Assembly (NCBI GenBank): GCA_032622095.1
Contig: CP136062.1
Coordinates: 52,595,349-52,659,348 of the forward strand
Origin: Siphonodentalium dalli
Taxonomy: Eukaryota > Mollusca > Scaphopoda > Gadilida > Siphonodentaliidae
Direction of reading: 5' to 3'
DNA length: 64,000 nt
Shown: in pieces, positions 13,601-28,600 of the stretch
How positions within the stretch are numbered: position 1 is the first letter of the stretch
Layout: each line of letters begins with the position of its first letter
The notes under the pieces: generated by a model
The model's input: the letters and a program-made list of their open reading frames with translations, nothing else
Told to the model about the DNA's origin: nothing
The model's database searches: none
Made by a program: the position numbers and the translations under genes

Positions 13601-16600
13601 AAGGGCCAGCAACGTCAACACAACCGATGCTGCAGTAAATTCCGTTGTCACGTTCGCGTTGGACCAACGTTATAATTCCAACGGTTGGGATGAATAGGCC
13701 TACGTTGGATCAACGAAGGACCAACGTCAACCCGACCGATGTGCTGCAGTAAATTTCGTTGGCACGTTCGTGTTGGCCCAATGTTGGACCAGGGTTGTAA
13801 TTCCAACGGTTGGGAGGAATATCCCTATGTTAGGTTTACGTTGGGCCAACGAAGGGCCAACAACGTCAACCCAACCAATAAATTATGTTGGCACATTCGC
13901 GTTGGCCCAACGTTATAATTACAATGGTTGGGAGGAATATGTTGGGCTAACACAACCAATGTGCTGCAGTAAATTCCGTTGGCACGTTCGCGTTGGCCCA
14001 ACGTTTGACCAACGTTATAATTCCAACGGTTGGGAGGAATACGTTGGGCCAACGAAGGGCCAACACCATTAAATCAACCAAACCTATTGCCAACGTTGCC
14101 GACATTATGCCAACGTTGGCCCAACGTAGTCATGCTATCTGGGAGAAGGGAAAAAGTTTTGTGGACAAATATTCAGTTTTAATTACAATAGCTGCCACAT
14201 CAGTCAATGTTTGTTTTCGGCAACTCTTACTAATTTATTAACCCTTCTATGGCTGGAGCTTCCTGAAATTTGGTGAGAACCCTGTGCCAATGCATTCTCT
14301 TATATATGTGAGTCTCCCATTTGCGAGGCACATGATCATTAATGCTGCACCAGCACTGCCCCCGTCATGAAAGTGTTAAGAACACAAACTTGGAATTTTC
14401 CTGCCTCTCTTCTCTATGCCGTTTGCTGACATTTCTGACACGATATCTACGACTTGTGGCAGATCTTATATTATTTGCACAGATTTAACTCATGCTGAAA
14501 TTACATATGCGAGTCACCCATATTTACCATGACCTTGTAAGCAAGGCATTCTCTTATATATGGGAGACTCGCATATATAGGAGAATACACTGGCACATGA
14601 TATTTAATGCTGCACCAGTGCAGCTCCCATCATGAAAAGGTTAATAAAGAAAAAATTGCATTCATCATTTTATGATTTCAGTAACTTCAATGTGTTTTTG
14701 GAGGGAGAATTCAGTATGTTCGTTCACACAGATAATGAATACGAGGTAAGGGGTAATCTACAGTTACATCCATTTTGCATCATATAGTAATTTGCTCCTA
14801 ATTTCAATAAAGCTAATTTGCTAAGTGTTATCTCATACTTTTTCATGTAATTTAATGGGAACGTGATGGAACGTGTTAAAGACATATTATGGACTTGTTC
14901 GTATGTCTGGAACTGATATGTTAGTATTCAGGCGATATGCCAATTGGAGGAATGTAGTATTCTATAACAATAACGAAAATCTGAAGCAAATCGACCGTAC
15001 CACTCCATAGAAAGCACTATCTGGAATACGCTCAATTGTACATATTTACTTCTCAATTCGGGACGCAACCATCGGTGATACATTAACACAAATGATTTCG
15101 CCATCAAGAGTCTCTTAATTTAATTAACATGTAATAATGTGTTGTCAGTTTATATTTAATATTTGTAAAAATAACTACTTTGAGCAGGATTATCCTCCAA
15201 TTTCTATTTCAACCCGCCCCCTATCGGAGTGTTTCACATCACTTTAAATGGAACAAGGGTAGGATCGTGTAATAAAATAAAATTCAATGTTTTTCACCCA
15301 CAGGGTTAACATTACAATAATGCTCTAAATAATTGACTCCTTGACCACAGCAGAATTATGGATAACTTTTCAGGATTTAGTCGGAAATATGGCTTGTTGC
15401 CATTCATCGGAAAGCTCTCACTGAGAGCTTTCCGATGAATGGCAACATGCCATATTTCCGACTAAATCCTGAAAAGATACCCATAATTCTGCTCTGGTTA
15501 AAGAGTCGATTATTTAGAGCATTACTGTATGTATGTAATACCAATCAGTCAATGGCAAGTCATGTATATTCATGTTCTTTGTTATACAGGTACGAAGCTA
15601 CATGAGAAAGTGTAACCGTCGTAAAGCTGCCTGTAACTGCGCAGTCTCAGTACGAAGTGGCGACGATGTCATTGTGTTTGACAGGTGTGGACCTGACTAT
15701 GAATCGACCAACAACAAGAGACGCCCAATGGAGGTGACGATATATCAGAACGGAGAATTAACTCCAGGAACACAGATATCTAAAGAAAAGAAAGGAGGCT
15801 ACAAAGTGAGTTCATTTAGTTCATCTCAACAAACTTCATTGACTGTGAACAGGATATTCGATAACCAAAAATCATGATTTCTTTCCAGGGTCTGCGCTGG
15901 ACCGAAATTTACTTTTGCCAAATAATTTGCCAAATGAAAATAATTTTTGCCAAATTCTATTAGAATTTGCCAAATGTTATCCCTGATAGTATCATTTTCT
16001 GCAACCTTGATTGAGTTTTATGTTTCGACACTCGCGGTTTGAACTACGTTTGATATCAATAGGAAAGCAGTTAGTTAATAATTAAACTAGAATTTCTATT
16101 GTGGTTTATCATACAACAATAAACCAATCACCGAACAATAAAGTGGTAGAAGGGTTGCTTTATCGGAAGGGAACATCACAAGAGGATTAGCTATGTAAAC
16201 ACCACCACCATTCTAAATACAGGTAATCCATCCACCCATTGATAATAATGTTACCATGCAGATTAACTGCATTTTAATGGAAGTGTTACCTTTCCGAAAC
16301 CATATAAATCACCACTAAAACACCAATTCTATTGTAATAGTTTCCAAAAGTTAAAGGTATTGATTGACCGAAATTTTTCAACTTTATTGAGGAATTAAAA
16401 AGTGACTTGCCAAAACTTTTGCCAAATGAAAATATTTTTTGCCAAATGTGAATTATTTTTGCCATTGGCAAATTTTGCAAGTGGCAGCGCGAACCCTGTT
16501 TCTTCCTATAGCTTTATAATTAAAGGCCCACTTAATTTTCGAATCACCGATTAATTTTTTTATAGTGACTTGACATATGGTTTTAATAACAATCTATGCC

Positions 16601-19600
16601 ATAAAATATGATTAAAATAGTATAATTCATCACCATTTGAAACATCTGTGTCTCAGAAGATGCCCAAAGAGAACTAGAAAACAGCTGAAATCATAGAAAG
16701 ATTCCCCATGTTATGGCTCCCAGAATGCAACAGAATTCAAACTGAAGATGTATTTTCAATGGAAGGGGAATAACTATCTTTATCATAGATGACAAAAACA
16801 TGTCCATAACTCAACAAAAACAACATGTTCACAGTTTATTACATCGGATAAATTGATAATACAATGTTTTGGAGTGCCTCTTTCAAACGGTATATAAAGT
16901 GGCATATATTTTATATATGTGATCTGGGGGTTCGAAAATTAAGTGGGTCTTTAATTTTATTGGTCAAGTCAACTTGTTGTTTGGCGAGGTCGGTTCACAG
17001 GCTGGCGAGATCTACAGATATTGTTAGAGCGATAACTTGAACATATACAGTAATGCTCTAATTAATCGACTTCTTAACCACAGCAGAATTATGGGTAACT
17101 TTTCAGGATTTAGTCAGAAATATGGCTTGTTGCCATTCATCAGAAAGCTCTTATGATGTGGTTAAGAAGTTGATTAATTAGGGCATTACTGTACTACTGT
17201 ATACACCCATTAGAAGCCCATCCTCGAAGATAAGCCCAGTCTGGGTTTTTTATCCTAATTAAAACATGGGGTGGTCCTCGTAGATAAGCCCACCCCATTT
17301 TTTAGCATTTGGAAGGTGAATGCAAACATTTTTTTTTCTATCATGTAGAATAGGAAAAGATACCCAAGCACATCTGTACTTTTATTATTTTTTCCAGTTG
17401 TTTTTCTTAAAAAATAAAGATGTATAATAGTATACACTTGTGTTTTTGTGAATTATACACACCTTATTCTATTCTTAGTTGTTGGATCAATCAAAGAGGT
17501 ATCACATAAATAAAATCACAGGATGTGTCACTTACTGTTAACACCTGTATCAGAGTAAATCCAATGGGATGTGGAGTAATCACTTGGTGTTTTTGTAGGA
17601 TTCTTTGGTAATGCAGAAAGGTGATGAACGTTCACCTGCATCTCACTGTTTTTATAAGATTTAGCTTGATATATAAGCATTAGTGTAACTAAATTAACTT
17701 GTGAACTCATTATACAGCCCTATGTTGTTTACAAATTAAACCCAAAATTTGTCTTAATGATATAAATACAACACATTATTATCTATATTCAATACAAAAA
17801 TATGGTATTGGTATAAAATATGATGGTAGGTCGGCACCTGAAGGCTAACTGAATTTTTGTCCAAGGGGGTGATATTCAGTACATGAGACTTACCCAACAA
17901 TATCCTTAATTTGTTTATTTTCATAAATTTTGATTGTCCAAGTCTTCTCGTACTAAAACCAGCTAAGATATTATGATGGCGAGATGCTGGCATTTAGTCC
18001 GAGTTCGCGGCCTATGCATTCCTATAACACGACTTAATTGTTAGTGACCCGCTCAAATAAAACCACAATTATATGAAATAAAATATCACAATTGCGACAA
18101 TAACTGGATATTTTCTGCAGAAGACATGCTATTTGATCTGAAACCCACATCAGTTGTGAATTGAAAGCGGTAATTTACCGCAGTGTTTACATATACATTA
18201 AATAAATTACAGGAATTACAACCATATCACAGTTTAAAACAGTGTAAACACAACAAGCATTAGAATAATATGGGGCTGCCATTTTGTTTAGAAATTCGTC
18301 TCGGCCAAAACAAACTCCGGACTATGCCAAAGTTCTTCGTTAGACTTCGGCTTTCAGTTAAAACGTAAACAAAATATAAAAACAGCGATATCGGTGACAA
18401 TCAACCGGAATATTCTATGCGTAATTTAACATGAAAGTTTGATTATTATACACCATTATGACCACAAGATGTCACTCTTTCCGATGTATATAGCATCATG
18501 TATTGATTTGTTACCTAAATCAAGTAAAAAACACCACAAATTCCCGCCACAGATCCTGGGCGTAAGTCGTGTCATAGGAATGCATAGGCCGCGAACTCGG
18601 ACTAAATGCCAGCATCTCGCCATCATAATATCTTAGCTGGTTTTAGTACGAGAAGACTTGGACTAAAATTTTGAGTGCATTAGTGTGATAACTTGAACAA
18701 ATATTAACTGATTTTGTTGATATTCGGTATATGAGACTTGCACAGCCATACCTTGATAGAGTTCATAAACCGGCTAGGTCTGCTTATTGTGGGCAGAGTT
18801 ACTGCCAAAAGATTGTGTTAGACTGTTAGCGCAATAACTTAAACTAATGTCAACTGATCTTATGGATATTCGGTATTATGAGACTATTTAGTTTATTTGT
18901 GACCCGCCATATCAAATCCAGTCGTGAGTCGGGATTTTTTTACCCTGTGCCAATGCATTCTCTTATATATGCGAGTCGACCATAGGTCGCCTCGCATATA
19001 TAAGAGAATGCATTGGCCTAACAATTTTTTACAATTTTAATAATTTGTTCTTGTATTCTTTAACAATTATATAATTTCACCCATACAGAGCCCCAGACAA
19101 ACATGAGCAGACGACACTCTTCTATATGCTTCTATATATGTGTGGGGCTCTCTGCAGGGTAATGGATGTTTTTTATTTTATGTCCTAAAAATTGTCAGAA
19201 ACATTTATTTTAAAAAAATGATAAAAAATTGTTAGGCGAATGCATTCTCTTATATATGCGAGGCGACCTATGGTCGACTCGCATATATAAGAGAATGCAT
19301 TGGCACAGGGTAAAAAAATCCCGACTTACGACTGGATTTGATATGGCGGGTCACATTTATGTGAATGGCGCAATTTGAAATTATTAAGATATGAGTATTA
19401 ATTATCTATAAATTAGCATTCAAAATCAGAAATAAAAATAATGTAAATTTTTGTCACACAAAAAAAAACTCATGAAAATTCCCTCTTTGGATTTGAAGTG
19501 AAGACATATTTATTGATGATTAAGTTTCAACAGTTATTCACCAATATACAGTAATGCTCTAAGTAATCGACTTCTTAAGAAGTCGATTACTTAGAGCATT

Positions 19601-22600
19601 ACTGTACATCGTATTATTTTTGCTTAGAATAGCTCAGATTACTTGAATATTTTGTAGAAAAAATTGGTACTAAAAAGTTATAATACAGTTATTGTTTCTA
19701 CCTTCCAGGTTGTTCTTCCAACTGGTACATACGTCAAACTGTCACTCGACAAATTCCGAGATTCACAATTCATCAATGTATACATCCGAGGTTCCTTCAT
19801 GGACTATGGGAAAACAAAAGGTTCGACTCGATAACATTAGATATTTACAAGATTTAGATTGAAGAATGTCAAACTTCACATGTCAAACATGAACAGACTG
19901 TAAACTTTATAGTGGGAAAAAAATAGTGACATGCACAGAATACAATAATATGACCCTTTAACATATGAAGTATATGACCCTTTAACAACAGCAGAATTAT
20001 GGGAAATTTTTCAGGATTTAGTCGGAAATATGGCTTGCTGCCATTCATCGGAAAGCTTTTGGTGAGAGCATTAATAATTTTTTACCTGTCACTGCTGCCT
20101 GTCAAATCAATATTGATGAATAGTATAATTATGTTAGTGTTTCAGGACAATCGAGGCAGTTAGTAACGGCAGACAACATAATACAATAGCTGAATGACTC
20201 ATACTCATATTATTAACCCTTTACCCAACAGAACGGCCCTGTGCCAATGTATTCTCTTATATATGCGAGTCGACCATAGGTCGCCTCGCATATATAAGAG
20301 AATGCATTGGCTTAACACATTAAAAATTATAAAATTGTTAAAGAATTTAAGAAAAAAATGGTAAAAAGTGTTAAAAAAAGATTTTTTTAGGCCAATGCAT
20401 TCTCTTATATATGCGAAGCGACCTATATATGGTCGACACACATATATAAGAGAATGCATTGGCACAGGGCATAACTGTAACTATCACAATGTGGTCAAGG
20501 AGCCGGTGTAACTTTATTTGGCCGGTTTGTTGGGTAAAGGGTTAACTTATTATCTCAACATCTCATTTGGGAACTATAGTAATGCCTTAAATAATCGACC
20601 CTTTACCCAACAAACGGCCAAAACCGGCCAAATAAAGCTTCAACAGCCTAAAATATCTTCGGTCTGTCTCAATAGAACCATACAAATATGGATATCATTG
20701 GAACCGGCTCCTTGATCACATTGTGATAGTTACAGTTATGCATATATAAGAGAATGCATTGGCCTAAAAAAAAATCTTTTTTTTAACTCTTTTTACCATT
20801 TTTTCTTACATTCTTTAACAATTTTATAATTTTGAATGTGTTAAGCCAATGCATTCTCTTATATATGCGAGGCGACCTATGGTCGACTCGCATATATAAG
20901 AGAATGCATTGGCACAGGGCCGTTCTGTTGGGTAAAGGGTTAACCACAGCAGAATAATGGGTAATTGTTTAGGATTTAGTCGGAAATATGGCTTGTTGCC
21001 ATTCATCAGAAAACTCTCACTGAGAGCTTTCCGATGAATGGCAACAAGCCATATTTCCAACTAAATCCTGAAAAGTTACCCATGATTCTGCTGTGGTTAA
21101 GGAGTCGATTATTTAACGCATTACTGTACATGTACTGGTCAATGAATATTTCATATAGAAAGGGTTAAAAAATGTCAAATGTCACATTTCTAGCATTAAT
21201 GGACTATTATACTTCGTACGCGTCACAGAATGTTATCTTCCCACTAGGCTTCATTTTGAAACAAAGCCCATGCAATATTTTTCACCTGTTTCGTGAGTCT
21301 GCATTGAGACATTGTAAATAATACTGTATACACCCATCAGTAAACCCATCCAGGGTTTGTGCTGGACCCAAATTTTCTCTTGCCAAAATGTTTGCCAAAT
21401 TTCAAAATGATTTGCCAAATTTAATTGAGGGTATATAATTGGGGAAATTGTAGGAAATTCTCATTAATTTATTGTTGTTATATAATGTAAAAGCTAACCA
21501 CACACACGGGTAAAATGAGCTTCTGAAAAAAGCAAGTATTATTAATATATATCAATGTAACAATAAATATCTAAGCGACACCAGAAATTATGTTTAACCC
21601 TTTCAGTACCAGGTCCGATTTTTATCAACCCATATACCCTGTGCCAATGCATTCTCTTATATATGCGAGTCGACCATAGGTTGCCTCGCATATATAAGAG
21701 AATGCATTGGCCTAACAATTTTTCATCATTTGTTATTATTTTTTACAATTTTTTACAATTTTAATAATTTTTTCAAATATTCTTTAACATACTTATTTTG
21801 TAGGTTTAGTGCCAGGGAATCTTACGTTTTTCATGGGCATCAAAATTATTACTATGAATACTTGGTGATAGTTTTGAGTTATATCATGCCCCTAAGGTTT
21901 TATCCAGTTTGTTTTAAAATTCGCTATAGCATGCTTAAGCATACCCAAAAAAAATTCAACCCAAAAAAATCTAAATGTTTTTTTTTTATTTTTTTAGGGA
22001 CGATTTTACAGACCGTAAATTAGGGCTGATGAGATCGGCCCCTGGCACTGAAAGGGTTAATGTTGCTAAGACAGTTATCAAACTTGAAATACCTGTCATC
22101 ACAGCAATCATAATCATAGCATACATATTATTTCGTCCTGTGTCTTATTTTGGCAACAAAGCCGAACCACCAATTAATCCTCGGCTCGCCATTCACATTC
22201 GACTGATTAGACTGATTCGACTGATTCGACCTCATAGATAAGCCCACCCCCATTTTTGTCCCCCGAAAAAAAAAATTCGGGGAACTATTAAAATAGCCGG
22301 TGTCTGTGCGTCCGTCGAGCCGTGCGTCCTTGCGTCCGGAAATGGTATCCGGATGATAACTTTAGTTTCGGTTATTAGATCAAAAGCAAATTTCATCGGT
22401 GAGTTTATCAGACCAAAATAAAGGTCAAGTTCGAATATGGGTTTGCTTCGCCCATTTTTGCGAGAGTTATGGCCCTTTTTTGACTTAGAAAACCCCTGAA
22501 AGTTGGTTTCCGGATGATAACTTTAGTAGAGTTAATCGGATTCAAACCAAATTTGGTATATTACTTTCTCCCAGCAAAACACAGGTCAAGTTCGAACTTG

Positions 22601-25600
22601 GGTTCTGCCCGACCATTTTTGGCAGAGTTATGCCCATTTTTCGACATAGAAAATTCAGTTTTTCTTCTATTGTTTGGTTTCGGGATGATAACTTGATTTT
22701 GGATTGTTTATATGCAAAACTTACTTATATCAAAATACAGCTCAAGTTCGAATTTCGGTTTAATCCGATAATTTTTGCGAGAGATATGGCCCTTTTTTGT
22801 TCGCCGACCCTATAATCTTGTAATTTTCTGGTTTGACTTTAAGAGTTTTTTTAAGATTTGGTTATTTGTATGCATGTCAGTAATGAGACAATGCACAAGT
22901 GTCTTATCCATATAGTATACTTCAACAAAGCCTCCGCTCCAAATGAAGCCACCGGTTCGTGGGACACTGTGGCCGAGCGGCCTTTTATTAAAACTTGAGA
23001 GGGCAAGTATACATTGTTATCAGGTTAACTCTGAATAAAGATGACAAAAATTCATGAACAAAAATAGCATTATTCCAGCTTATTTCCATTGCAAACTCAT
23101 TTAGTGCTTCCCATTTTCAACAGGTCTGTGTGGAACATTTGATGGTAAAAAGCAGAATGACTTCTTAATGAGTGATGGAACGTTTTACACAGGCAAGAAA
23201 TCCAAGTACATGAATGCTTTCTACAAATCATGGAGGTAAGTATACTGTTTACTGGTCCCTGGACTATAAACCTTGCCACCACTCTGATTTGTGCTTTCTT
23301 ATTATAGACTGGTATGGACCAATGCCATCTTTGATAAACGGTCGAAATTCTGACCAGTAATAAAATAGAACAGTGCAAGCTAAAGTGAATTGTATGTTGT
23401 GTCAAAAGACCCAATTTTGACTAGATTCTGTTGATCTCTAGCAGGTATAAATTCTCAAATCATATTATTCCGATATCCTACTTGGTATTTGTGATGAGAT
23501 ATTTTAAATATGTAAACTATTTTCACAGAACACACCAGTCAAAGTATTGTGTTTTCATGGGTATCCCATGTTGTTGTTGAATCTCCATCGTTATATTTGG
23601 ATCGATGACACTTTAAAGACATACTATGTACTTGTTCGGGTGCGTGAAACTGATAAGTTAGTATTCAGGCACTATGCCAATTGGAGCAATGCAACATTCT
23701 ACTAACACCATTTAAAAATCTGAAGCAAATCAGCTGTACCACTGCATAGAAATTAAACATCGTCTGAACTATGCTCAATTGTAAATATTTACTACGCGAT
23801 TCGGGGCGCATCTATCGCCAATAAACTAACGAAAACTATATTTCACCATCGAGAGTCACTGCATTTAATTAATACATAAGATTGACAATGTGTGTTGTAA
23901 ATTTAGATATAATATTTGTTAAAATAACTACTTTGAATAAGATTATTCTCCATTTCTATTTGATCAACCTACCGGAGTGTTTTACATCACTTTAAGATGC
24001 CGATGGTCCATTCTGGTCTCTTAGGGATGGCACATTACAGCGCAATAGCATCATAGTACTTCACCTATGAACCAGTCAATCCTTATATTCCGGCTAGCTA
24101 GGCCTCTATCACGGGAGACTGGAAATCACAAAATTTACACAAAATTACAGCACAATAAACACACATATCAACTAGAGTTGTACTTCTACTTTGCACACAT
24201 GTGTCACATGTTTACCCATGCTACTTTGACAGACAAACTGTTGATAGAGGGTCTGTTTCTTCGTGCTTGCGTAAAGGCCTTTTTATCGTTGGAAAAGGGG
24301 AATTATTTCGTCAGAAATTTCACGATCAACGTGCAAATTAACTAGAATTGTGCATCTACTTTGCACGAATGAAGCACATGTTCATACCTCTGACTTTAGC
24401 AGCCAAATTGATGGCAGGGGATCTGTTTCGTCGTGCATGCACAGTGGTGCCTTTTGAAAAATGCCTTTTTCCCTTAGGCAAAGGATAAGAATTTAATTAT
24501 AAATATATAGAACGACCAAAGGGAGCCGCAATATAATCTACATGTATATTGAGCGTGGAATAGAATGCCTCTTTGAAATACCTTGTAACGTTCAGGAGGT
24601 CAGGGTTCAAAGGGTTAAGTCTACTGCAGTGTCCATGCAGGACAGTAAATTTTATTGGTCATTTCTGAAATGAAAAAACTGATACAAAATTGTTAAAGAA
24701 TGTAAGAAATAATGATAAAAAATAAAAAAATTGTTTAAAGAATTTTAAAAAAATGATAAAAATTTATAAATAATGTAAGAAAAAATTATAAAATTGATAA
24801 AATTGTTAAAGAATGTAAGAAAAAATTATAAAAAGTGATAAAAATTGTTAAAGATTATAAGACAAAATGATAAAAATTGTTATAGAATGTAAGATAATAA
24901 AAAAAACTAGCGGCTTTTCAAATTTCCCGTGGGAAATTCGTATACTTCCATATACTTAAACGTTTGTAATGATTCTCGTTTTACATGTAATGCGTTTTAC
25001 CACTTTATTCCTTCTTCTCTCTTCCTATTTCTCGCGTTGATGTTTGTTTCAAATGTCATCCATTGTTGACTAAAGGCTCAGGTACTGTGTTTCTCTGGTA
25101 CTTTGTGCGCAAGTACTTTTCCCAGTAGATGTGTGATGTCAAGTTATATCTGTGAAAATTCAATTTACATGACTAAATAGTAGCATTGAGTTGTCCATAC
25201 ACTTCCGAACCGTGTTATGAGACTGCTTCTATGAATCAATACCAATAGGTATTTCTGTACCCGCACCAAGAAGATGGACACCTTTGCCAGCTTACAGACA
25301 TTGTAAGTTGTATCTCAATATGTATCACAATGCAGACAACACAGTTGAGTGCACAGATAATCATACTATTATTTTTTATATAAAAGTTAAATATTGTTCC
25401 ATGTCCACATACAATATACAAGTTACAGGTACGTGTGACTGAACATGACTACACGATAACCTTGCAGCTTGTTGCTCGAATAAAGATGATTTGACATAAC
25501 TTTAAATGTCTTAGCATATATTTATTTAATCTTAAAGATTGCCTATCGACTCGTCAATGGTAGGCTGCGTCCAATGTATGCCACGATGCTTGTAATGTAT

Positions 25601-28600
25601 GGTATAATCTGAGGATTGCATGATAGGCAGTGTTCAGTGTATGGTAGCATGTTTTAGTTGTATGGTAGGTTGTATACAGTGTATGGGAGGCTGTGTTCCT
25701 CTGTGTATTACATTTTAGGATATATAGCGTCGCCCACGAGTAAACCGTTCGCTCCAAAACTCAGGAAATCGCTCTCAAGTTGCGCGTTGATACTCCTAAT
25801 AACATCCACTCATCAAAAAAGTTATATCCCCGTGTTTGATTTTAGGAGTATTTTTCCACCTTAGGTTTTCAGTGAAATTTAACAATTTTAACCCACCCGA
25901 ATGCGAGCTCTCCGTTGGGCAGGTTGCTTCTTTAGTAGAACGCTCAAAGTTTGAGAGATTATATACGGTATATCGAAATACCTGCCCCTGTAATAGCTCG
26001 CTCTTTCATTAGCCTGTTTGGATTTGGCGGGAAAAATAGGTTAGTGATACAGTACTTAACTATTCTCGTTTACATTATAAAGCCTCACCACGAGTAAACC
26101 TTCGGCTTTAACGCGATTGGAGTAGACACAACAAAGTTGCGCCTCTACACTATCTATCACATCCACTTATAATTTTTTTTTTATCTTGATGTTTGATTTT
26201 TTGACAAATTTCCCCCCTTTGATTTTCATTGGAATTTGTCAAAATTCTGAACCCACTTGAAACGAGGTCGCTGTTGGGAAGGTTGCTTTTATAGTAGAGG
26301 GGTTAAACTTTGGGAACAAACCTACATTATACCGGCGTACCTGCTCCTGCATTAACCTTGATCACTAATTAGCGTTTGGATTTGGCGCCAAAAATAGGTT
26401 ATTTTTATTCCCGGCCGTGGATCATTAATGGCTAGGACAAAAAACTTACAAGTGGTACAGTCCGGTCCGCATCACTCTTCGCATTCGGAGCAACCAATAA
26501 AAAATTGAGATCTCTGGACTTTTTTTTGTTTTTTGTTTTTTTTGTGCTAAATCTGACGTTTACATCCGCCACCGGTCTGCCTGGTCTCACCACCCGGTCT
26601 GGTCTCACCACCCCGGTCTTGTTCCACCACCATCCCGGGCCTGGTCTTACCCACTCCCGCCCTCCAGCTCCTCCATTATCCATTTTCCTCCATTGGGGAG
26701 AGATATTTATTATTTTGGACATTCAGGGGCCAGTAACTCTGTCAATTTTCAACCGATTTACAAAATCTTCACGGCATCGTTATCAGGATAAAATGTAGAC
26801 TATTACATGTAAATTTGGTCGCGATTGGAGTTAATTTACGACATTGAACATCCCTCCCCCACTCCGCGGTCAATAATTTGAAAACTTTCTCAATGCCTTA
26901 ACGGCCATCTACCGTCGGAGTTGTACACACACAGAAAATTTCAGCGTTCTACATTTAGCGGTTCCTGAGATATAAGGGTACAAAAATAGTCAGAAAAATA
27001 ATAATAAGAATAATAGAGAAAAATGGAGAAAAGTAAAAGGGCGATAACTCTTCAAAGAAACGATGTGCCGAAATTCAGACGCCTATATTTTCAGTGGCTC
27101 TTAGATGCCTACATTCTCTAGAAATTTCGCGTTCCTAGTGCCATTATTTTTCTCAGTATGTCCAATTAAACGGTAAACGGCCTCAACAGAAATACAATAT
27201 ACTCCCATATTAAAATATGGAAGTATAATTATAAAATTTGTTAAAGAATGTAAGAAAAAAATGATAAAAATTGTTAAAAAAATTTTGGCCAATGCATTCT
27301 CTTATATATGCGAGGCGACTTAAGGTCGACTCACATATATAAGAGAATGCATTGGCACAGGGTCTTTAATGTTGCACCAGTGCAGCTCCCATCATCAAAG
27401 GGGTTAAGTCTACTGCAGTTACCATGCAGGCCAGTAAATTATATTGGCCATTTCTCAATTTCTTTGGCCTTCAGAAAAAAAAGCAGTAAAGTATTTTCAG
27501 GTTGATTAAAGATATCTTCCAGACCAATTTTTACAAAATCTATTTTACTTTTCTTTTAGATTTTATTTAACCCTTTGAGTGCCAGGTCCGATTTTTGTAT
27601 CAACCCATATACCCTGTGCCAATGCATTCTCTTATATATGCGAGTCGACCATAGGTCGCCTCGCATATATAAGAGAATGCATTGGCCTAACAATTTTTCA
27701 TCATTTGTTATTATTTTTTACAATTTTAATATTTTTTTCTTATATTCTTTAACAGACTTATTTTGTAGGTTTAGTGCCAGTGAATCTTACATTTTTCATG
27801 GGCATCAAACTTATTACTATGAATACTTGGTGATAGTTTTGAGTTATAACATACCCCTAAGGTTTTATCCAGTTTGTTTTTAAATTTGCCATAGCATGCT
27901 TAAGCATACCCAAAAAAATTCAACCCAAAAATAAAAAAATAAAAAAGGGCCAATTTTACAGACCATAAATTAGGGCCGATGAGATCGGCCCCTGGCACTT
28001 AAAGGGTTAACCATTTCATGACGAGAGGTGTGCTGGTGCAGAATTAAGGATCCTGTGCCATGGCATTCTCTTATATATGTGAGTCTTTCATAGGGAGACA
28101 TTCTATTTGCAAGCTGGGATATAGCAATATTTCAGACTATCAAAAGCGTAGCCATTCAACAGTGTTAACTCAGATGCTGTTTTCCCTACTGACCCAACCT
28201 TTGATTTTCTTCAGGGTTTCTGACGAGGATTCCTTGTACAAAGGATATTGTCCAAATGCTGTTGCTACCACGGCAACACCTACAACATACTGTGACTGCA
28301 AGAAAAACACAAACAGATGTGCAGCTAGCTTGGACAATAACCCCTGCAAATCAAAACAATCAGGTTTGTATGAACCATGTTATACCTGAGTATAACGGGC
28401 TAGCTTCACCAAATTCACCCTCTGGGGACCTCATTATGGGGTTATACATTTTATTTAACCCTTTACCCAACAGAACGGCCCTGTGCCAATGCATTCTCTT
28501 ATATATGCGAGTCGACCATAGGTCGCCTCGCATATATAAGAGAATGCATCGGCTTAACACATATTAAAAATGATAAAATTGTCAAAGAATGTAGAAAAAT

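Noticed and set aside
12500-14241. Several 60-100-codon frames on both strands
   Set aside because: They translate CAACGTTGG repeats and have no domain or splice signals.
22955-23010. Possible tRNA or tRNA-derived SINE head (TGGCCGAGCGG, like a tRNA-Ser/Leu A box)
   Set aside because: No B box or acceptor stem follows at the expected distance.
26432-26798. Pro/Thr- and Gly-rich frames of about 97 codons
   Set aside because: They come from a low-complexity CACC/CCGGTCT tract open on both strands; no splice or family support.
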